Shown here in pieces: positions 1 through 12,812 of a stretch of DNA of 62,551 nt. Under the pieces are notes generated by a model that saw only the letters and a program-made list of their open reading frames with translations, did not search any database and was not told the origin of the DNA. Source of the stretch: Microseira wollei NIES-4236 (GTDB lineage Bacteria; Cyanobacteriota; Cyanobacteriia; Cyanobacteriales; Aerosakkonemataceae); NCBI RefSeq assembly GCF_020521235.1, contig NZ_BLAY01000039.1:1-62551 (forward strand), given 5' to 3'. Position 1 is the stretch's first letter, and each line of letters begins with the position of its first letter. The position numbers and the translations under genes are program-made.

Positions 1-2
1 GA

Positions 3-969
3 GAGTTGAATGGCAAACGACGTTGGTACATTCAACTAATTAACTCAGGAATGCCATATCAGAAAGAAAAAAACTATGTAGCTGATGGAGTCATTGGTTT
101 AGATTTGAATATTTCCAATATTGCCTTCGTTGGAGATAACAAAGCTGGAATACTCCCATTCGCGGATAAAGTACCAACATACTCCCGTGAAACTAAAGCC
201 TTACAGCGTCAAATGCAACGTTCTCAACGTTGTTTAAATCCAGAAAACTATGAAACTGACTGCACCTCTCGTATAGGACGTAAATTTGTTATCAAGAAAG
301 GTAAGCACAAAAAAGGACTTCGGCAATGGAAAAAGTCTAAAACATATCAAAAGATAGCCAGGAAGAAGAGAGAGCTAGAACGACGCAAGAGTGCCTATGC
401 CAAGTCTCAAAACCGTAGAATTGTTAACGAGATTTTGAGGCATGGTAAGCAGATCAAAACCGAAAATGTATCGGTGAGGTCATGGCAGAAACGATACGGT
501 AAGGCTATTTCGGCTAAATCTCCTGGATTTGTCCAATCTGAATTGGCACGCATTAGCTGAGAGCGCTGGCGGGTCATTCATAAAGTTTTCTACCCAAAAA
601 ACGGCACTGTCGCAAACTCATTTAACTGGTGAACGCATCAAAAAGAAATTATCCGAGCGCGTTCATTACGACCAAACTGGATTTGCGATGCACCGCGATC
701 TTTTTAGTGCCTATTTGGGTAGATTCGTTAATGAGGAAGGTGTCCTTCTATTGCATCTCGCTGTCGAACAGTGGGAGAGGTCGGAGCCTTACTTGCACGA
801 GGCATGGAAGGATTTTCAAATAAACCGCGAACAATTAGGCGAGTCCGAACGTAGGCAGTCTCATTCTCCCTTGGAGCGGTCAAGGGCAGAGTCAGGAAAT
901 GTTAACCAGATAGCTATTGAGGAGCGAAAAGTTAACTTTAATTCCTGGCCTGAATCTCCGCATCTTTAG
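3..969 (+). pseudogene. tnpB: IS200/IS605-family TnpB (IS1341-like), frameshifted, 5' end outside window
   Basis: The reading frame is already open at the window edge, so the gene starts before base 1. The first part (to 560) has the RuvC-I region with GLDLNIS, a basic helical stretch and the second RuvC block (KTENVSVRSW). Near 540-560 the frame changes by one base. The second part (from about 540 to 969) continues with the TnpB-like segment AESAGGSFIKF and the C-terminal motif RDLFSAYLGRF. The usual zinc ribbon cysteines are absent; some members of this subgroup lack them. TnpB proteins are RNA-guided nucleases of IS elements, but this copy should be inactive. It lies just upstream of a gene that looks 5'-truncated. 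Confidence 0.85.
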
Positions 970-977
970 ATCGGAGA

Positions 978-1460
978 GTGGCTCAATACCGCAACTCGTT
1001 TTTACCCAATATCCGGGGGCGATTTGAGTCATTACCGAATGGAACAGTCATTAGGGTAACGATGAGGTTGCATCCTTTTGTCACCGCTTTTTTAATTTTT
1101 TGGTTCTTGGTATGGTACGGCGCCACGATCCCGATTTTTCTATCTGGGGCTATGTCTGGGGATGTGAAATTTGAACCTTTGTTGTTTTTAGGACTGCCGA
1201 TTGTAGTATTATTTGCATTCTGGTGTTCGTTTTGGTACGAGGCAAATCGCAGCCGCCGGGAATTAATACAGATAATTCAAGGAGAACCGCTGAAACAGCA
1301 AACCACAGGGATCGGCTTCAGGGTTTTTGCGATCGCTGCAATTTTGCTCTGGAATGCTTGGTTCTTTTTCCAATTTATTCAACCCAAATTCCAGCCAACC
1401 CCATCGAAAAACTCAAAACCTCAAACTAGCTATCCATTTAGTCAGGAAAGCTATCGATAG
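978..1460 (+). CDS. Hypothetical membrane protein, probably 5'-truncated
   Basis: The 160-residue product begins at a GTG with no convincing ribosome binding site. It has a polar N-terminal stretch (YRNSFLPNIRGRFE), two hydrophobic segments at about residues 33-57 and 66-84, a basic loop, and a third hydrophobic segment at about 112-133. The family is not recognised. The first visible residues read like the middle of a protein, and a decayed tnpB ends nine bases upstream, so I infer that the insertion element removed the original 5' end. It may be non-functional. Confidence 0.5.
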   Translation: MAQYRNSFLPNIRGRFESLPNGTVIRVTMRLHPFVTAFLIFWFLVWYGATIPIFLSGAMSGDVKFEPLLFLGLPIVVLFAFWCSFWYEANRSRRELIQIIQGEPLKQQTTGIGFRVFAIAAILLWNAWFFFQFIQPKFQPTPSKNSKPQTSYPFSQESYR

Positions 1461-1490
1461 CAGATGATTGGCATATTTAATGGTGTTGTA

Positions 1491-1549
1491 GGGGCGGGTT
1501 ATACCAGAAACCTGTGATTTTAAGCTAATTGTCTTTATCAACCCGCCCC
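1491..1549. repeat. Inverted repeat (GGGGCGGGTT arms)
   Basis: GGGGCGGGTT at 1491-1500 pairs perfectly with AACCCGCCCC at 1540-1549, in the gap before the 3' end of ftsW. A related GTAGGGACGGGTTTT / AAAACCTGCCCCTAC pair occurs at about 45054-45115, so this belongs to a dispersed repeat family. Confidence 0.6.
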
Positions 1550-1602
1550 GTCGGTGGGATGCCGCAGCAAACTGAGATGATATCAGAAATATTAGTTCCC
1601 CT

Positions 1603-2805
1603 TCAAGGATAAGAGCGAGTCGCACCCCTGCGTCTTCGTTGTGTCTTAGGTTTAGCATCCTGCAAAGGCAACACCTCAGCTTCGCTACTTTCTCTCGCCA
1701 CCCGAATCAATAACCCAGCAGCTACTAAACAAGCAATCATCGAATTGCCACCATAACTAAACAACGGTAGCGGTAAACCCGTTGTCGGAAGCACACCAGC
1801 TGCCACGCCAATATTCAACAGCGACTGTCCCACCATCAAAATCATCACACCAATTGCCACAAGTCGGTGCAAAATATTTTGCGCCTTCATCGAAACAATT
1901 AATGCCAGAGTCCCGTAGGTCATTAACAGCAACAGCAACAGCAAGCTGCCTACAAAGCCAAATTCTTCTGCAAATACAGCAAAAATAAAATCCGTATACT
2001 GAATTGGCAGGTAAAATAACTTTTGTTGAGATAGCCCAAATCCACTACCCCAAGTCCCACCAGAACCAATTGCCAGCAAACTTTGAACCAACTGGTAACC
2101 ATCACCCATCGCATCAGCCCAGGGGTTCGTAAAAGACATAATCCGCCGCCGCTGATAGCTTTGCAAGCTGATACTAATAGTGGCTAGAAGTATCCCAGCA
2201 AAAGCCGTTCCTCCCAAGTATAAATAAGGTAATCCAGCTGCTAGCGCTATCAGCCAAATCGTCATGCCGCAGAATGCCGTCGTACTCAAATTTGGTTGCA
2301 GCAGAATACCCACCAACATCAGCCCAAAAACACCCAGCCAGCTGAAGCGGACTGACCAACTTAATCTATCCCAGTGACCGAAAACTTTTGCACTTTGCAG
2401 CACCAGGAAAGGTTTAATTAACTCAGAAGGTTGAATCGGAATCGGCCCTATAGATAACCAACGAGTCGCGCCACCCGCCGTCGTTCCCAAGCCGGGAACG
2501 AGGGTAGCTAAAATTAAGCATAAAAGTATCATTACCCACCAATGCGCCGTCCCCAACATAAAGCGCAAAGGGGTATTCACAATAATGCTAAATGCCAGCA
2601 GTCCAACTATGCCCCAAAGAACTTGGCGCTTAAAGTAGTACAGACCATCGGCAAAATTGGTATCGGCGACGGGATAAGAAGCCGAGAACAAAACCACCAA
2701 TCCCACAAATAGCCACAGTAATGTCAGCCACCGCAACAAACGCGCTTCTAGCGACCATTCCTGAACCGAGGGATCGAAAAAAGGAATAAAGGAGCGTAAA
2801 TTCAT
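1603..2805 (-). CDS. ftsW: SEDS-family peptidoglycan glycosyltransferase FtsW
   Basis: This is an integral membrane septal cell-wall polymerase of the SEDS family, which acts with a class B penicillin-binding protein. The 400-residue length is normal. About ten hydrophobic segments are visible. The family motif QPSE is at residues 125-128, and the C-terminal signature NIGVAAGVLPTTGLPLPLFS is present. RodA has a similar fold; the basic, disordered C-terminal tail (QRRRRGATR) and the TTGLPLPLFSYGG block fit FtsW better. It stands alone, followed on its own strand by an intergenic inverted repeat. Confidence 0.88.
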   Translation of the reverse strand: MNLRSFIPFFDPSVQEWSLEARLLRWLTLLWLFVGLVVLFSASYPVADTNFADGLYYFKRQVLWGIVGLLAFSIIVNTPLRFMLGTAHWWVMILLCLILATLVPGLGTTAGGATRWLSIGPIPIQPSELIKPFLVLQSAKVFGHWDRLSWSVRFSWLGVFGLMLVGILLQPNLSTTAFCGMTIWLIALAAGLPYLYLGGTAFAGILLATISISLQSYQRRRIMSFTNPWADAMGDGYQLVQSLLAIGSGGTWGSGFGLSQQKLFYLPIQYTDFIFAVFAEEFGFVGSLLLLLLLMTYGTLALIVSMKAQNILHRLVAIGVMILMVGQSLLNIGVAAGVLPTTGLPLPLFSYGGNSMIACLVAAGLLIRVARESSEAEVLPLQDAKPKTQRRRRGATRSYP

Positions 2806-2831
2806 TAGCTAAGTTCTGTGTAGCAGTTTTA

Positions 2832-2877
2832 GGACTTACGCAGGAGCCTAGAAACAAAGGTGATTTGCGTCAGTCCT
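2832..2877. repeat. Dispersed inverted repeat, GGACTTACGC family
   Basis: GGACTTACGCA (2832-2842) faces TGCGTCAGTCC at about 2867-2877 with one mismatch. The same outer arms (GGACTTACGC ... GCGTAAGTCC) recur at about 21223, 42048 and 61341-61401, all intergenic. Confidence 0.6.
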
Positions 2878-2894
2878 GAGTGTACCAAAACTTT

Positions 2895-2940
2895 GCCGCC
2901 TTTCACCTCGTGACCGAAAAGCCCCAAGGTGAAAGACGGC
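2895..2940 (-). terminator. Hairpin downstream of apcC
   Basis: GCCGCCTTTCACCT (2895-2908) pairs with AGGTGAAAGACGGC (2927-2940) with one mismatch around an 18-base loop. It sits about 26 bases past the apcC stop and plausibly ends the apc transcript. There is only a weak T-run on the minus strand. Confidence 0.5.
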
Positions 2941-2965
2941 ATTTTGTTGTGCTTATGTTCTGGAA

Positions 2966-3169
2966 TTATAGCAAGCCGGTATTTACGTCCTTCTTGCCGG
3001 TAGCCAGTTCAACCTTGATGATTTTGCCACCCATTTTCATAATGCGTTGCTGTTCGCGAAACCAGTTGTCGTAGGGAACCAGTTTGGTAAAATAGGTGTT
3101 TTGCAACTCGCGCTGAGTCCGAATCCGAGTTTGGCTAGGAACGCAGGCCGTTACCTTAAACATCCGCAT
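2966..3169 (-). CDS. apcC: Allophycocyanin core linker L_C 7.8
   Basis: This small basic linker caps allophycocyanin trimers in the phycobilisome core on the cytoplasmic face of the thylakoid. The 67-residue length is typical. The protein starts MRMFKVTACVPSQTRIRTQR and contains the conserved RELQNTYFTKLVPYDNWF segment. It is the last gene of the apcA-apcB-apcC set on the minus strand, 224 bases after apcB. Confidence 0.96.
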   Translation of the reverse strand: MRMFKVTACVPSQTRIRTQRELQNTYFTKLVPYDNWFREQQRIMKMGGKIIKVELATGKKDVNTGLL

Positions 3170-3393
3170 GGTTTAATTCCTCCCGAATTGAATAATATCT
3201 TCTTACCTTGATAGACCAAGGTCTGGGAGTCTAAAGTCAATACCAGCCGCTAAAACTTATCCGATAAGTTAGACAAGCATTTAACGCTCTAGCACTGACT
3301 CTAGACTTCCCAGACCATGCCTTTTAGAGAGTTTTGAATCTTGAGTTTTGAGTTTTGAGTTCAACTCAGGACTCACCACTCAGTAGTGACTGT

Positions 3394-3879
3394 CTAGCTC
3401 AAGCCAGAGCAGATGTAGTCGAAGTAAACGCCCATTTCCTTACCGGCATCAGCGCCTACGAGGCTAGCGGTAACTTCCTTCATTGCTTGGATTGCTTGCA
3501 CGGTAGCAGCAACGGGTACGCCCAAGGAGTTGTAGGTTTCCTTCAAACCGTTGAGAACGCGCTCATCGAGGATGGAGGGGTCGCCAGCCAGCATAGCGTA
3601 GGTAGCATAGCGCAGGTAGTAGTCCAAGTCGCGGATGCAAGCAGCATAGCGACGGGTGGTGTACATGTTACCACCGGGACGGGTGATGTCAGAGTACAAC
3701 AGGGACTTAGCAACAGCTTCCTTAACGATTGCAGCTGCGTTGGCGCTAATTGCGGTAGCGGCGCGTACGCGCAGTTCGCCGGTGGAGAAGTAAGCTTTCA
3801 GCTTGTCGAGTGCAGAGCTGTCCAAGTACTTGCCTTGAACGTCGGAGGAGTTAATAACAGCGGTAATGGCGTCTTGCAT
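3394..3879 (-). CDS. apcB: Allophycocyanin beta subunit
   Basis: This light-harvesting biliprotein of the phycobilisome core carries phycocyanobilin. At 161 residues it has the expected length. The chromophore Cys is residue 81 in [14 protein letters not shown], and Asn71 in the GGNMY segment is the residue methylated in this family. It lies 64 bases downstream of apcA, as expected for co-transcription, and the coding strand has TAAGGAAAC upstream of the ATG as a weak ribosome binding site. Confidence 0.97.
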   Translation of the reverse strand: MQDAITAVINSSDVQGKYLDSSALDKLKAYFSTGELRVRAATAISANAAAIVKEAVAKSLLYSDITRPGGNMYTTRRYAACIRDLDYYLRYATYAMLAGDPSILDERVLNGLKETYNSLGVPVAATVQAIQAMKEVTASLVGADAGKEMGVYFDYICSGLS

Positions 3880-3943
3880 GATTCTTGTTTCCTTATTTCA
3901 CCAGTCTTAATGTCAGCTAAATTTGGGAATATTTCGTCCCAGA

Positions 3944-4429
3944 CTATGACATAGCGCCGATCACGTAGTCGAAGTAAGCGCCAGCTTCACCAGCGTCATC
4001 AGCAGACAGCAGCGAGGTAGCGACGTTCTTCATGGCGCGGACGCCTTCAGCAACGGCTTCGATGGGGGTACCCAGGGACTTGTACATTTCGCGCACGCCC
4101 ACGATACCGATTTCTTCGATGGGAGTTACGTCACCAGAAACAACTCCGTAGGTGATCAGGCGCAGGTAGTAATCCAAGTCGCGCAGGCAGGTGGCGGTCA
4201 TTTCTTCACCGTAAGCGTTTCCACCAGGAGAAACTACATCGGGACGCTTTTGGAACAATTGGTCGCCAGCTTGCTTGACGATGCGTTCCCGAGATTCGGT
4301 CAGAACTTGGGCAATGCGAACGCGGCGGTCGCCAGAGGTAACGAAGTTTTTGATCCGATCTAATTCACCGGGGCTGAGGTAGCGGGCTTCAGCATCGGCA
4401 TTCACGATGGACTTCGTGACGATACTCAT
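3944..4429 (-). CDS. apcA: Allophycocyanin alpha subunit
   Basis: This is the partner of ApcB in the (alpha-beta)3 trimers of the core. The frame stays open upstream to 4525, but the family start is [20 protein letters not shown], so I place the ATG at 4429. GGA lies just upstream. The product then has 161 residues, with chromophore Cys81 in [13 protein letters not shown]. The unusually long, repeat-filled gap behind it separates it from apcE, which is normally close. Confidence 0.97.
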   Translation of the reverse strand: MSIVTKSIVNADAEARYLSPGELDRIKNFVTSGDRRVRIAQVLTESRERIVKQAGDQLFQKRPDVVSPGGNAYGEEMTATCLRDLDYYLRLITYGVVSGDVTPIEEIGIVGVREMYKSLGTPIEAVAEGVRAMKNVATSLLSADDAGEAGAYFDYVIGAMS

Positions 4430-4782
4430 TAAAGGATTCCTCCAAAAAAATAAACCAGGATTTGTAAACTGGCTGCTTGCAACGAGGGTTACTGAGTTTG
4501 TATCCTCAAGCGTTCCAACTCCCAAATCGAATCAATACCGAAGCCAAACTATTATGAGTTTGCTTCAGTATTCTTCAACTTTTTGCGGAAATTAGAAGTC
4601 GCTCCGGTCTAAAACACAGCTATCTTCCGCAAATATTTTGCGGTATTAGGTTCACATTTTTACTGTGTCTGTAATAGTTTGTAACAAAACGACTCAGATT
4701 GGCAAGCGAATTAACCAGAATGGTTATGTATCGCCGGGATTGTTGGGCAAAGTACAGTTCGGTGTAGCGGCACGGCGTCCTA

Positions 4783-5135
4783 CAACCTTGGAGTTAGCGC
4801 CACAGTTTATTGATGCCGTGCCCCTACGAGCGTCGTTGCCTTATCCCCAAACGAGGAGAGCGGGCTGTAAAGAATTGAACACAAGTGCAGTAGGGTTGGG
4901 TGTAGGGGCTAAGGCAACAACAACCTTGGAGTTAGCGCCACAGTTTATTGATGCCGTGCCCCTACGAGCGTCGTTGAATTGATATAGCAACAGAAATTGC
5001 CTTATCCCCAAACTAGGAGATAAGGCTGTAAAGATTGTTACCGCGAGCGCCAGGGTTTACTGTAGGGGCTAAGGCAACAACAACCTGCGATGCGAGCGCC
5101 AAAGTTTATTCCTGCCGTGCCCCTACGAGGGATCG
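4783..5135. repeat. Repeats in the apcE-apcA gap
   Basis: The 707 bases between apcA and apcE hold no gene. A block of about 57 bases (starting AACCTTGGAGTTAGCGCCAC and ending GCCCCTACGAGCGTCGTTG) occurs at about 4783-4839 and again, nearly identical, at 4920-4976. A diverged third copy is at about 5070-5135. Each ends with GCCGTGCCCCTAC, the arm of a repeat dispersed through the window. The segment 4430-4780 presumably holds the apcA promoter; I cannot place it securely. Confidence 0.75.
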
Positions 5136-5136
5136 C

Positions 5137-8824
<3,688 letters not shown>

Positions 8825-10143
8825 TTGACATCCACCCCGGCGTAAACGCACGGGGATTCCTAAGACTCACGACTTAGGTTTCTGCTTCTGTCCCTGACGG
8901 GGTTTCGCACCAGCCTTAACAGATTTACTCTGTTCGGGTCTTACGGTCGCTCCACAGACTGACACGGCAAGCCCTGCCGCCAAAATGTTCTTTGCCGCAT
9001 TGATATCTCGATCGTGGTGCGTTCCACACTGGGGGCAATCCCATTCCCGGATATCAAGTGGCAACTTTTCTACAATGTGACCGCACTTGCCACATCGCTT
9101 AGAACTCGGAAACCATCGGTCAATCTTGACCAGCGTGCGACCATACCAATCGCACTTGTACTCAAGTTGTCTGACCAATTCACCCCAACTGGCATCGCTG
9201 ATAGACAGTGCCAGTTGCCGATTCTTCACCATATTCTTCACAGCCAACTCCTCGACAGCAATCGTTTGGTTTTCACGAACCAATCGAGTCGTCAACTTGT
9301 GCAGAAAATCCGATCTTGCATCAGCGATTTCCTGATGCACGCGAGCAACTTTGAGCCGTGCTTTATGGCGATTATTTGACCCCTTCTGCTTCCGACTTAG
9401 AGCTTTTTGCACTCTCCTGAGCTGGCGATACTTTGCCTTGAATCCTTTGGGATTGGCAATCTTTTCACCAGTGCTGAGCGTAAGCAAGCTTGTGATACCC
9501 AAGTCAATGCCGACTTGACTATCTGTTTTCGGTAGTGCTTCAATCTGGACATCCACCAACAGGGAGACTGACCACCTACCAGACGGGGAAAGCTTGACCG
9601 TGACAGTCGAAGGCTCTACCCCTTCTGGCAACATTCGACTCCACCGAATTGGCAAGGCTTGGGCGCACTTTGCCAGAAACACCTGTCCATTTTTGAATTT
9701 AAACGCCGCTTTGGTGAACTCAGCGCTACCGCCATTCCGTTTCTTCTTAAAGTTGGGGTATTTCGCCCGCCCGTCAAAGAAGTTGTTGTAAGCGGTTTGC
9801 AAATGCCGTAAGCACTGCTGCAATGGTACTGAAGAAACTTGATTGAGAAAATCGAGTTCTTCGGTTTTCTTCCACTGAGTCAGCATACTAGAAGTCTCAG
9901 CATAGCCGATACGTTTTTGGTCTGCGTACCATCCCTGGGTCCTTGCGGCTAAGGCACGGTTATAGACCAAACGGGTGCAACCCAGTGTACGCCGCAACAG
10001 GTTTTCCTGTTCTGACGTTGGGTAAAATCGGTAGCTGAAAGCTTTTAGTGTCATCCTTACATTCTAACATCTAAACCGTAAGACGTGCTATTTTCACCAA
10101 AGTTCCTGGAAAAGCCGTCCTAGAAGGACGGGGTTTTTGACCC
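8825..10143 (-). mobile_element. TnpB-only IS200/IS605-type element
   Basis: The tnpB gene is flanked by element-like ends. The right end starts TTGACATCC at 8825, followed by a CCCCG/CGGGG hairpin (8835-8855) and a CCTAAG/CTTAGG hairpin (8859-8878). The left end has the hairpin CCGTCCTAGAAGGACGG (10115-10131) and finishes at GACCCAT (about 10143). The element at 48862-50261 has the same end signatures. No tnpA is present, so mobility would need a transposase supplied elsewhere. The right-end region is where TnpB guide (omega) RNA is expected. Confidence 0.75.
8867..10054 (-). CDS. tnpB: RNA-guided endonuclease TnpB
   Basis: At 395 residues this is a full-length TnpB of the IS200/IS605 superfamily. 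The RuvC catalytic residues are all visible: Asp184 in GIDLG, Glu268 in the AVEEL block, and DRD at 348-350 followed by INAAKNI. The zinc ribbon CGKC (321-324) ... CPQC (340-343) is intact. Family members use an omega RNA from the element's 3' end to cut DNA next to a short motif and so help retain the element. The C-terminus ends in a Lys-rich tail whose DNA would overlap the presumed omega RNA. Confidence 0.92.
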   Translation of the reverse strand: MTLKAFSYRFYPTSEQENLLRRTLGCTRLVYNRALAARTQGWYADQKRIGYAETSSMLTQWKKTEELDFLNQVSSVPLQQCLRHLQTAYNNFFDGRAKYPNFKKKRNGGSAEFTKAAFKFKNGQVFLAKCAQALPIRWSRMLPEGVEPSTVTVKLSPSGRWSVSLLVDVQIEALPKTDSQVGIDLGITSLLTLSTGEKIANPKGFKAKYRQLRRVQKALSRKQKGSNNRHKARLKVARVHQEIADARSDFLHKLTTRLVRENQTIAVEELAVKNMVKNRQLALSISDASWGELVRQLEYKCDWYGRTLVKIDRWFPSSKRCGKCGHIVEKLPLDIREWDCPQCGTHHDRDINAAKNILAAGLAVSVCGATVRPEQSKSVKAGAKPRQGQKQKPKS

Positions 10144-10158
10144 ATCTCTCTGATAACC

Positions 10159-10186
10159 CATTAGCCATTAGCCATTAGCCATTAGC
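10159..10186. repeat. Heptamer tandem repeat (CATTAGC)4
   Basis: Four head-to-tail copies of CATTAGC lie between the element's left end and the methyltransferase start. Related heptamers (CTAATTG, ATTAGCA, GGCTAAT) recur in many gaps of the window. Confidence 0.8.
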
Positions 10187-10197
10187 CTGAATCCGCG

Positions 10198-11394
10198 ATG
10201 AAACCCGATCGAGATATAAGTGCCGCCGTTCAGCGGCTTTACGATACTTATCCGTTTCCCCCAGAACCGCTACTCGATAGTCCGCCTCCGGGCTACAATT
10301 GGCGCTGGAATTGGCAGACGGCTTATAGTTTCTGCACCGGGCTTTCGCCCCAAAAGCAGGATATCCGCATTTTGGATGCTGGGTGCGGCACGGGTGTCGG
10401 CACTGAATACCTGGTTCACCTCAATCCCCATGCTCAAGTTGTAGCCATCGATCTAAGTTCGGGGGCGTTGGATGTAGCAAAACAGCGCTGTCAGATGTCG
10501 GGGGCAAATCGCGTCGAGTTCCATCACCTCAGCTTGTACGACGCGGGACAGTTGTCGGGTGAGTTCGATTTAATTAACTGCGTCGGGGTGCTGCATCACC
10601 TAGCCGACCCGAAACGGGGAATTCAAGCGCTGGCGAGTAAGTTAGCGCCTGGGGGATTGATGCATATCTTTGTCTATGGAGAGTTGGGACGCTGGGAAAT
10701 TCAACTGATGCAAAAAGCGATCGCTCTCCTGCAAAACACCCAACTGGGCGATTATCGCGATGGCGTCCAAGTCGGAAGACAAATCTTTGCTGCATTACCA
10801 GAAAACAATAGAATTGTCAAGCGCGAAAAAGAGCGTTGGTCGTGGGAAAACCACCGGGATGAATGTTTTGCCGATATGTACGTTCATCCCCAGGAAATTG
10901 ACTACAACATTGACACGCTGTTTGAATTAATTGATGCGTCGGGGTTGGATTTTGTCGGGTTTTCTAATCCGAAAAATTGGCAATTAGACCGACTTTTGGG
11001 GAAAAATCCGGAATTAATGGCACGGGCCCAAAAGTTGAGCGCTCGCCAAGTCTATCGTTTAATTGAATTATTAGACCCAGAAAACTTCAGCCATTACGAG
11101 TTTTTCCTCAGTCGCCCTCCCTTGCCTAAAGCAGACTGGTCATCGGATGAGGCGCTTCTCGCCGCAATTCCCTCACGTAACCCTTGTATGGAAGGATGGC
11201 CTAGCCAATCCTTGTTTAACCATGATTACCAGATCGTCAAGCTATCGGAAACAGAATTTAAGTTTCTCCAAGCTTGCGATGGTAACTCGGCTATGCAGCG
11301 AACGGTTAACGAGATTTTAGCTGAGGTAGAGATAGGAGTCGAAGGCGTGCGAAGTCTCGTCAATCAACAGCTAATCTTGCTAACTCCAGCTTAA
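10198..11394 (+). CDS. Class I SAM-dependent methyltransferase
   Basis: The 398-residue protein has a Rossmann methyltransferase core: motif I LDAGCGTGVGTE at residues 59-70, an acidic end of strand 2 (VVAIDLSSGAL), and the post-motif region NCVGVLHHL. The C-terminal third (from about 250) is not a standard catalytic part; it resembles the extension seen in cyanobacterial homologues of unknown substrate. The start ATG follows a heptamer repeat and no strong ribosome binding site is seen. It is not obviously in an operon. Confidence 0.8.
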   Translation: MKPDRDISAAVQRLYDTYPFPPEPLLDSPPPGYNWRWNWQTAYSFCTGLSPQKQDIRILDAGCGTGVGTEYLVHLNPHAQVVAIDLSSGALDVAKQRCQMSGANRVEFHHLSLYDAGQLSGEFDLINCVGVLHHLADPKRGIQALASKLAPGGLMHIFVYGELGRWEIQLMQKAIALLQNTQLGDYRDGVQVGRQIFAALPENNRIVKREKERWSWENHRDECFADMYVHPQEIDYNIDTLFELIDASGLDFVGFSNPKNWQLDRLLGKNPELMARAQKLSARQVYRLIELLDPENFSHYEFFLSRPPLPKADWSSDEALLAAIPSRNPCMEGWPSQSLFNHDYQIVKLSETEFKFLQACDGNSAMQRTVNEILAEVEIGVEGVRSLVNQQLILLTPA

Positions 11395-11487
11395 TTCCAG
11401 CCTCTTAAACAGCATTCTCCCCTTGCCAAGATTCAGCCTTTATGCTTTGTCTTTGGCACTGAAAAAATTTATCGATTCCCATTCAAT

Positions 11488-11552
11488 GTAGGGGCACGGC
11501 GTCGAAGAAATTTTGGTAAAAAGCAAAAAATCGTATCATGCCGTGCCCCTAC
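11488..11552. repeat. GTAGGGGCACGGC inverted repeat
   Basis: GTAGGGGCACGGC (11488-11500) pairs perfectly with GCCGTGCCCCTAC (11540-11552). The same arms appear at 21347-21411 and, diverged, at 35420-35585; single arms lie in the apcE-apcA gap. It looks like a small dispersed hairpin element. Confidence 0.8.
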
Positions 11553-11617
11553 TTATGCCACAGATCTATTGAGTGAAGTACCCCAACCTGCTCAAGCTGA
11601 GGTTGCGGCTGCCAATC

Positions 11618-12175
11618 TCAGATCAACTCAGGAACGGTCTTATTCGTTTTCGGAGTTTCCCGTCTCAACCGCCGTTGCCACGTTAGGGACATCCCCGAAG
11701 GGATTGTTCGGAACATGCATCCGATGATGGTCTTACACAGCGTCCACAGGCAGCCGCCCGCCTCCCGCAGGCAGTTATTGATTGATGTTCGAGAATTCAC
11801 ATGGAGTGTGCAGAAGCGCTCCAGCGGCAAATCCTTTTCCCCCTTTCTCTCGCTCTTATTCTTGGTAAGCGTATAACCGCTACTGTGACCGTTTGTTATG
11901 AGTCGAGTGGGTGCGTCGCCACCAGTACTATAATAATACCAAAATAGTACTATGGTCAACATGAAGGCACTCAACGTTCGGTTTTCTGACAAAGAACACA
12001 AAGACTTGCAAACAGCGAGCCAGCAATTGGAACGCTCTATCAATGAATTGGTTCGTGAAGCTGTTAGAGAGTATTTGCTAAAACTGGGGGCATCGTAGCT
12101 TGCTTGAGCGAAGCGGTACCCCCAGTTTTAGCCCGAAGCACAATCCCCACCCCATGGCGGATGGGGAATAAAAGC
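11618..12175. mobile_element. Decayed TnpB-type element
   Basis: On the minus strand 11950-11618 reads as a non-conserved open stretch whose end (around the CCTTCGGGGATGTCC and CGGGAAACTCC segments) looks like the structured right end of a cyanobacterial tnpB element. A divergent RHH gene lies at the other end, and a CCCCAT/ATGGGG hairpin at about 12148-12168 may be the opposite end. The arrangement mimics the complete RHH-tnpB pair at 18431-19849, but the tnpB body is missing. I infer an internally deleted element. Confidence 0.5.
11952..12098 (+). CDS. Small ribbon-helix-helix protein
   Basis: The 48-residue product starts MVNMKALNVRFSDKEHKDL and continues with a helix-turn-helix pattern (SINELVREAVREYLLKL). 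This is a short beta strand plus two helices, typical of CopG/Arc-type DNA-binding repressors and antitoxins. A second in-frame ATG is at 11961. There is no toxin gene downstream. It stands divergently to a decayed element end, so it is probably the element's regulator rather than an antitoxin. TACTATAATAATACC just upstream could be a promoter or operator. Confidence 0.6.
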   Translation: MVNMKALNVRFSDKEHKDLQTASQQLERSINELVREAVREYLLKLGAS

Positions 12176-12304
12176 GGAATTCGTTAAGAATGCCCCATAC
12201 CCCTAACAGGTTTAATTATTTTTTAAGTATTGTTACTCAACCGTGATATGATTAATTTGGCATAGAAAAGCCAAGCCCTCAAGCAGGACTTGTACTATCG
12301 TCAC

Positions 12305-12736
12305 GTGACTCAGTCATCCGAATCTCAGGAACCCACCCGTGGATCGGAGCAGGGTTCTCAAACCGATGCGCCCGAATCGCCAACTAGCCAATCGATGCAG
12401 GAATTCTATGGCCTGCAAAAAGAGTTGTTTACAGCCACCCTGGCCTTGACAGGGATAATTTTTTTCTCTGTCTGGATGTTTTACAACCTTAACATTGCCC
12501 TGAATTATTTGATTGGGGCGTGCACAGGTGTGGTTTACTTGAGAATGTTGGGGAAAGATGTGGAGCGGCTGAGCAACCAAAGTGCGAAGCTGAGTAAAAC
12601 GCGCTTTGCTCTCTTCATTGGGTTGATTATAGTAGCATCCCAGTGGAATCAGCTACAGATTATGCCAATTTTTTTGGGTTTTCTGACATATAAAGCCGCG
12701 ATCATCGTCTACATGCTGAGAACACTTCAGTCCTAG
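12305..12736 (+). CDS. atp1: ATP synthase protein I (Atp1)
   Basis: This small membrane protein is encoded first in cyanobacterial atp operons and is thought to assist c-ring assembly or Mg2+ supply; it is not a structural subunit. After a polar N-terminus of about 45 residues there are four hydrophobic segments, with the family-like [14 protein letters not shown] loop. I choose GTG at 12305 (protein starting VTQSSES, read as Met); a TTG at 12290 would add five residues but abuts the CAGGA. A 76-base gap leads to subunit a. Confidence 0.85.
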   Translation: MTQSSESQEPTRGSEQGSQTDAPESPTSQSMQEFYGLQKELFTATLALTGIIFFSVWMFYNLNIALNYLIGACTGVVYLRMLGKDVERLSNQSAKLSKTRFALFIGLIIVASQWNQLQIMPIFLGFLTYKAAIIVYMLRTLQS

Positions 12737-12812
12737 CCCGATTAATTTGGGTTAGGCGATCTTTCGACGCCTCCAAAACCTAGCTCTCTGAGTAAACAAC
12801 CACATCGGAAAA

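Noticed and set aside
3355-3954. 199-codon open frame on the plus strand opposite apcB
   Set aside because: It is antisense to a certain gene; the residue composition (Ser, Gly, Val) is a by-product of apcB codon use and it has no ribosome binding site.
8867-10054. TnpB as a Cas12-type CRISPR effector
   Set aside because: The length (395 residues), IS-type ends and absence of an array fit a transposon TnpB, not Cas12.
11618-12043. 141-codon minus-strand frame as a real protein gene
   Set aside because: No conserved motifs, it overlaps the RHH gene, and its end looks like a structured element end rather than protein.
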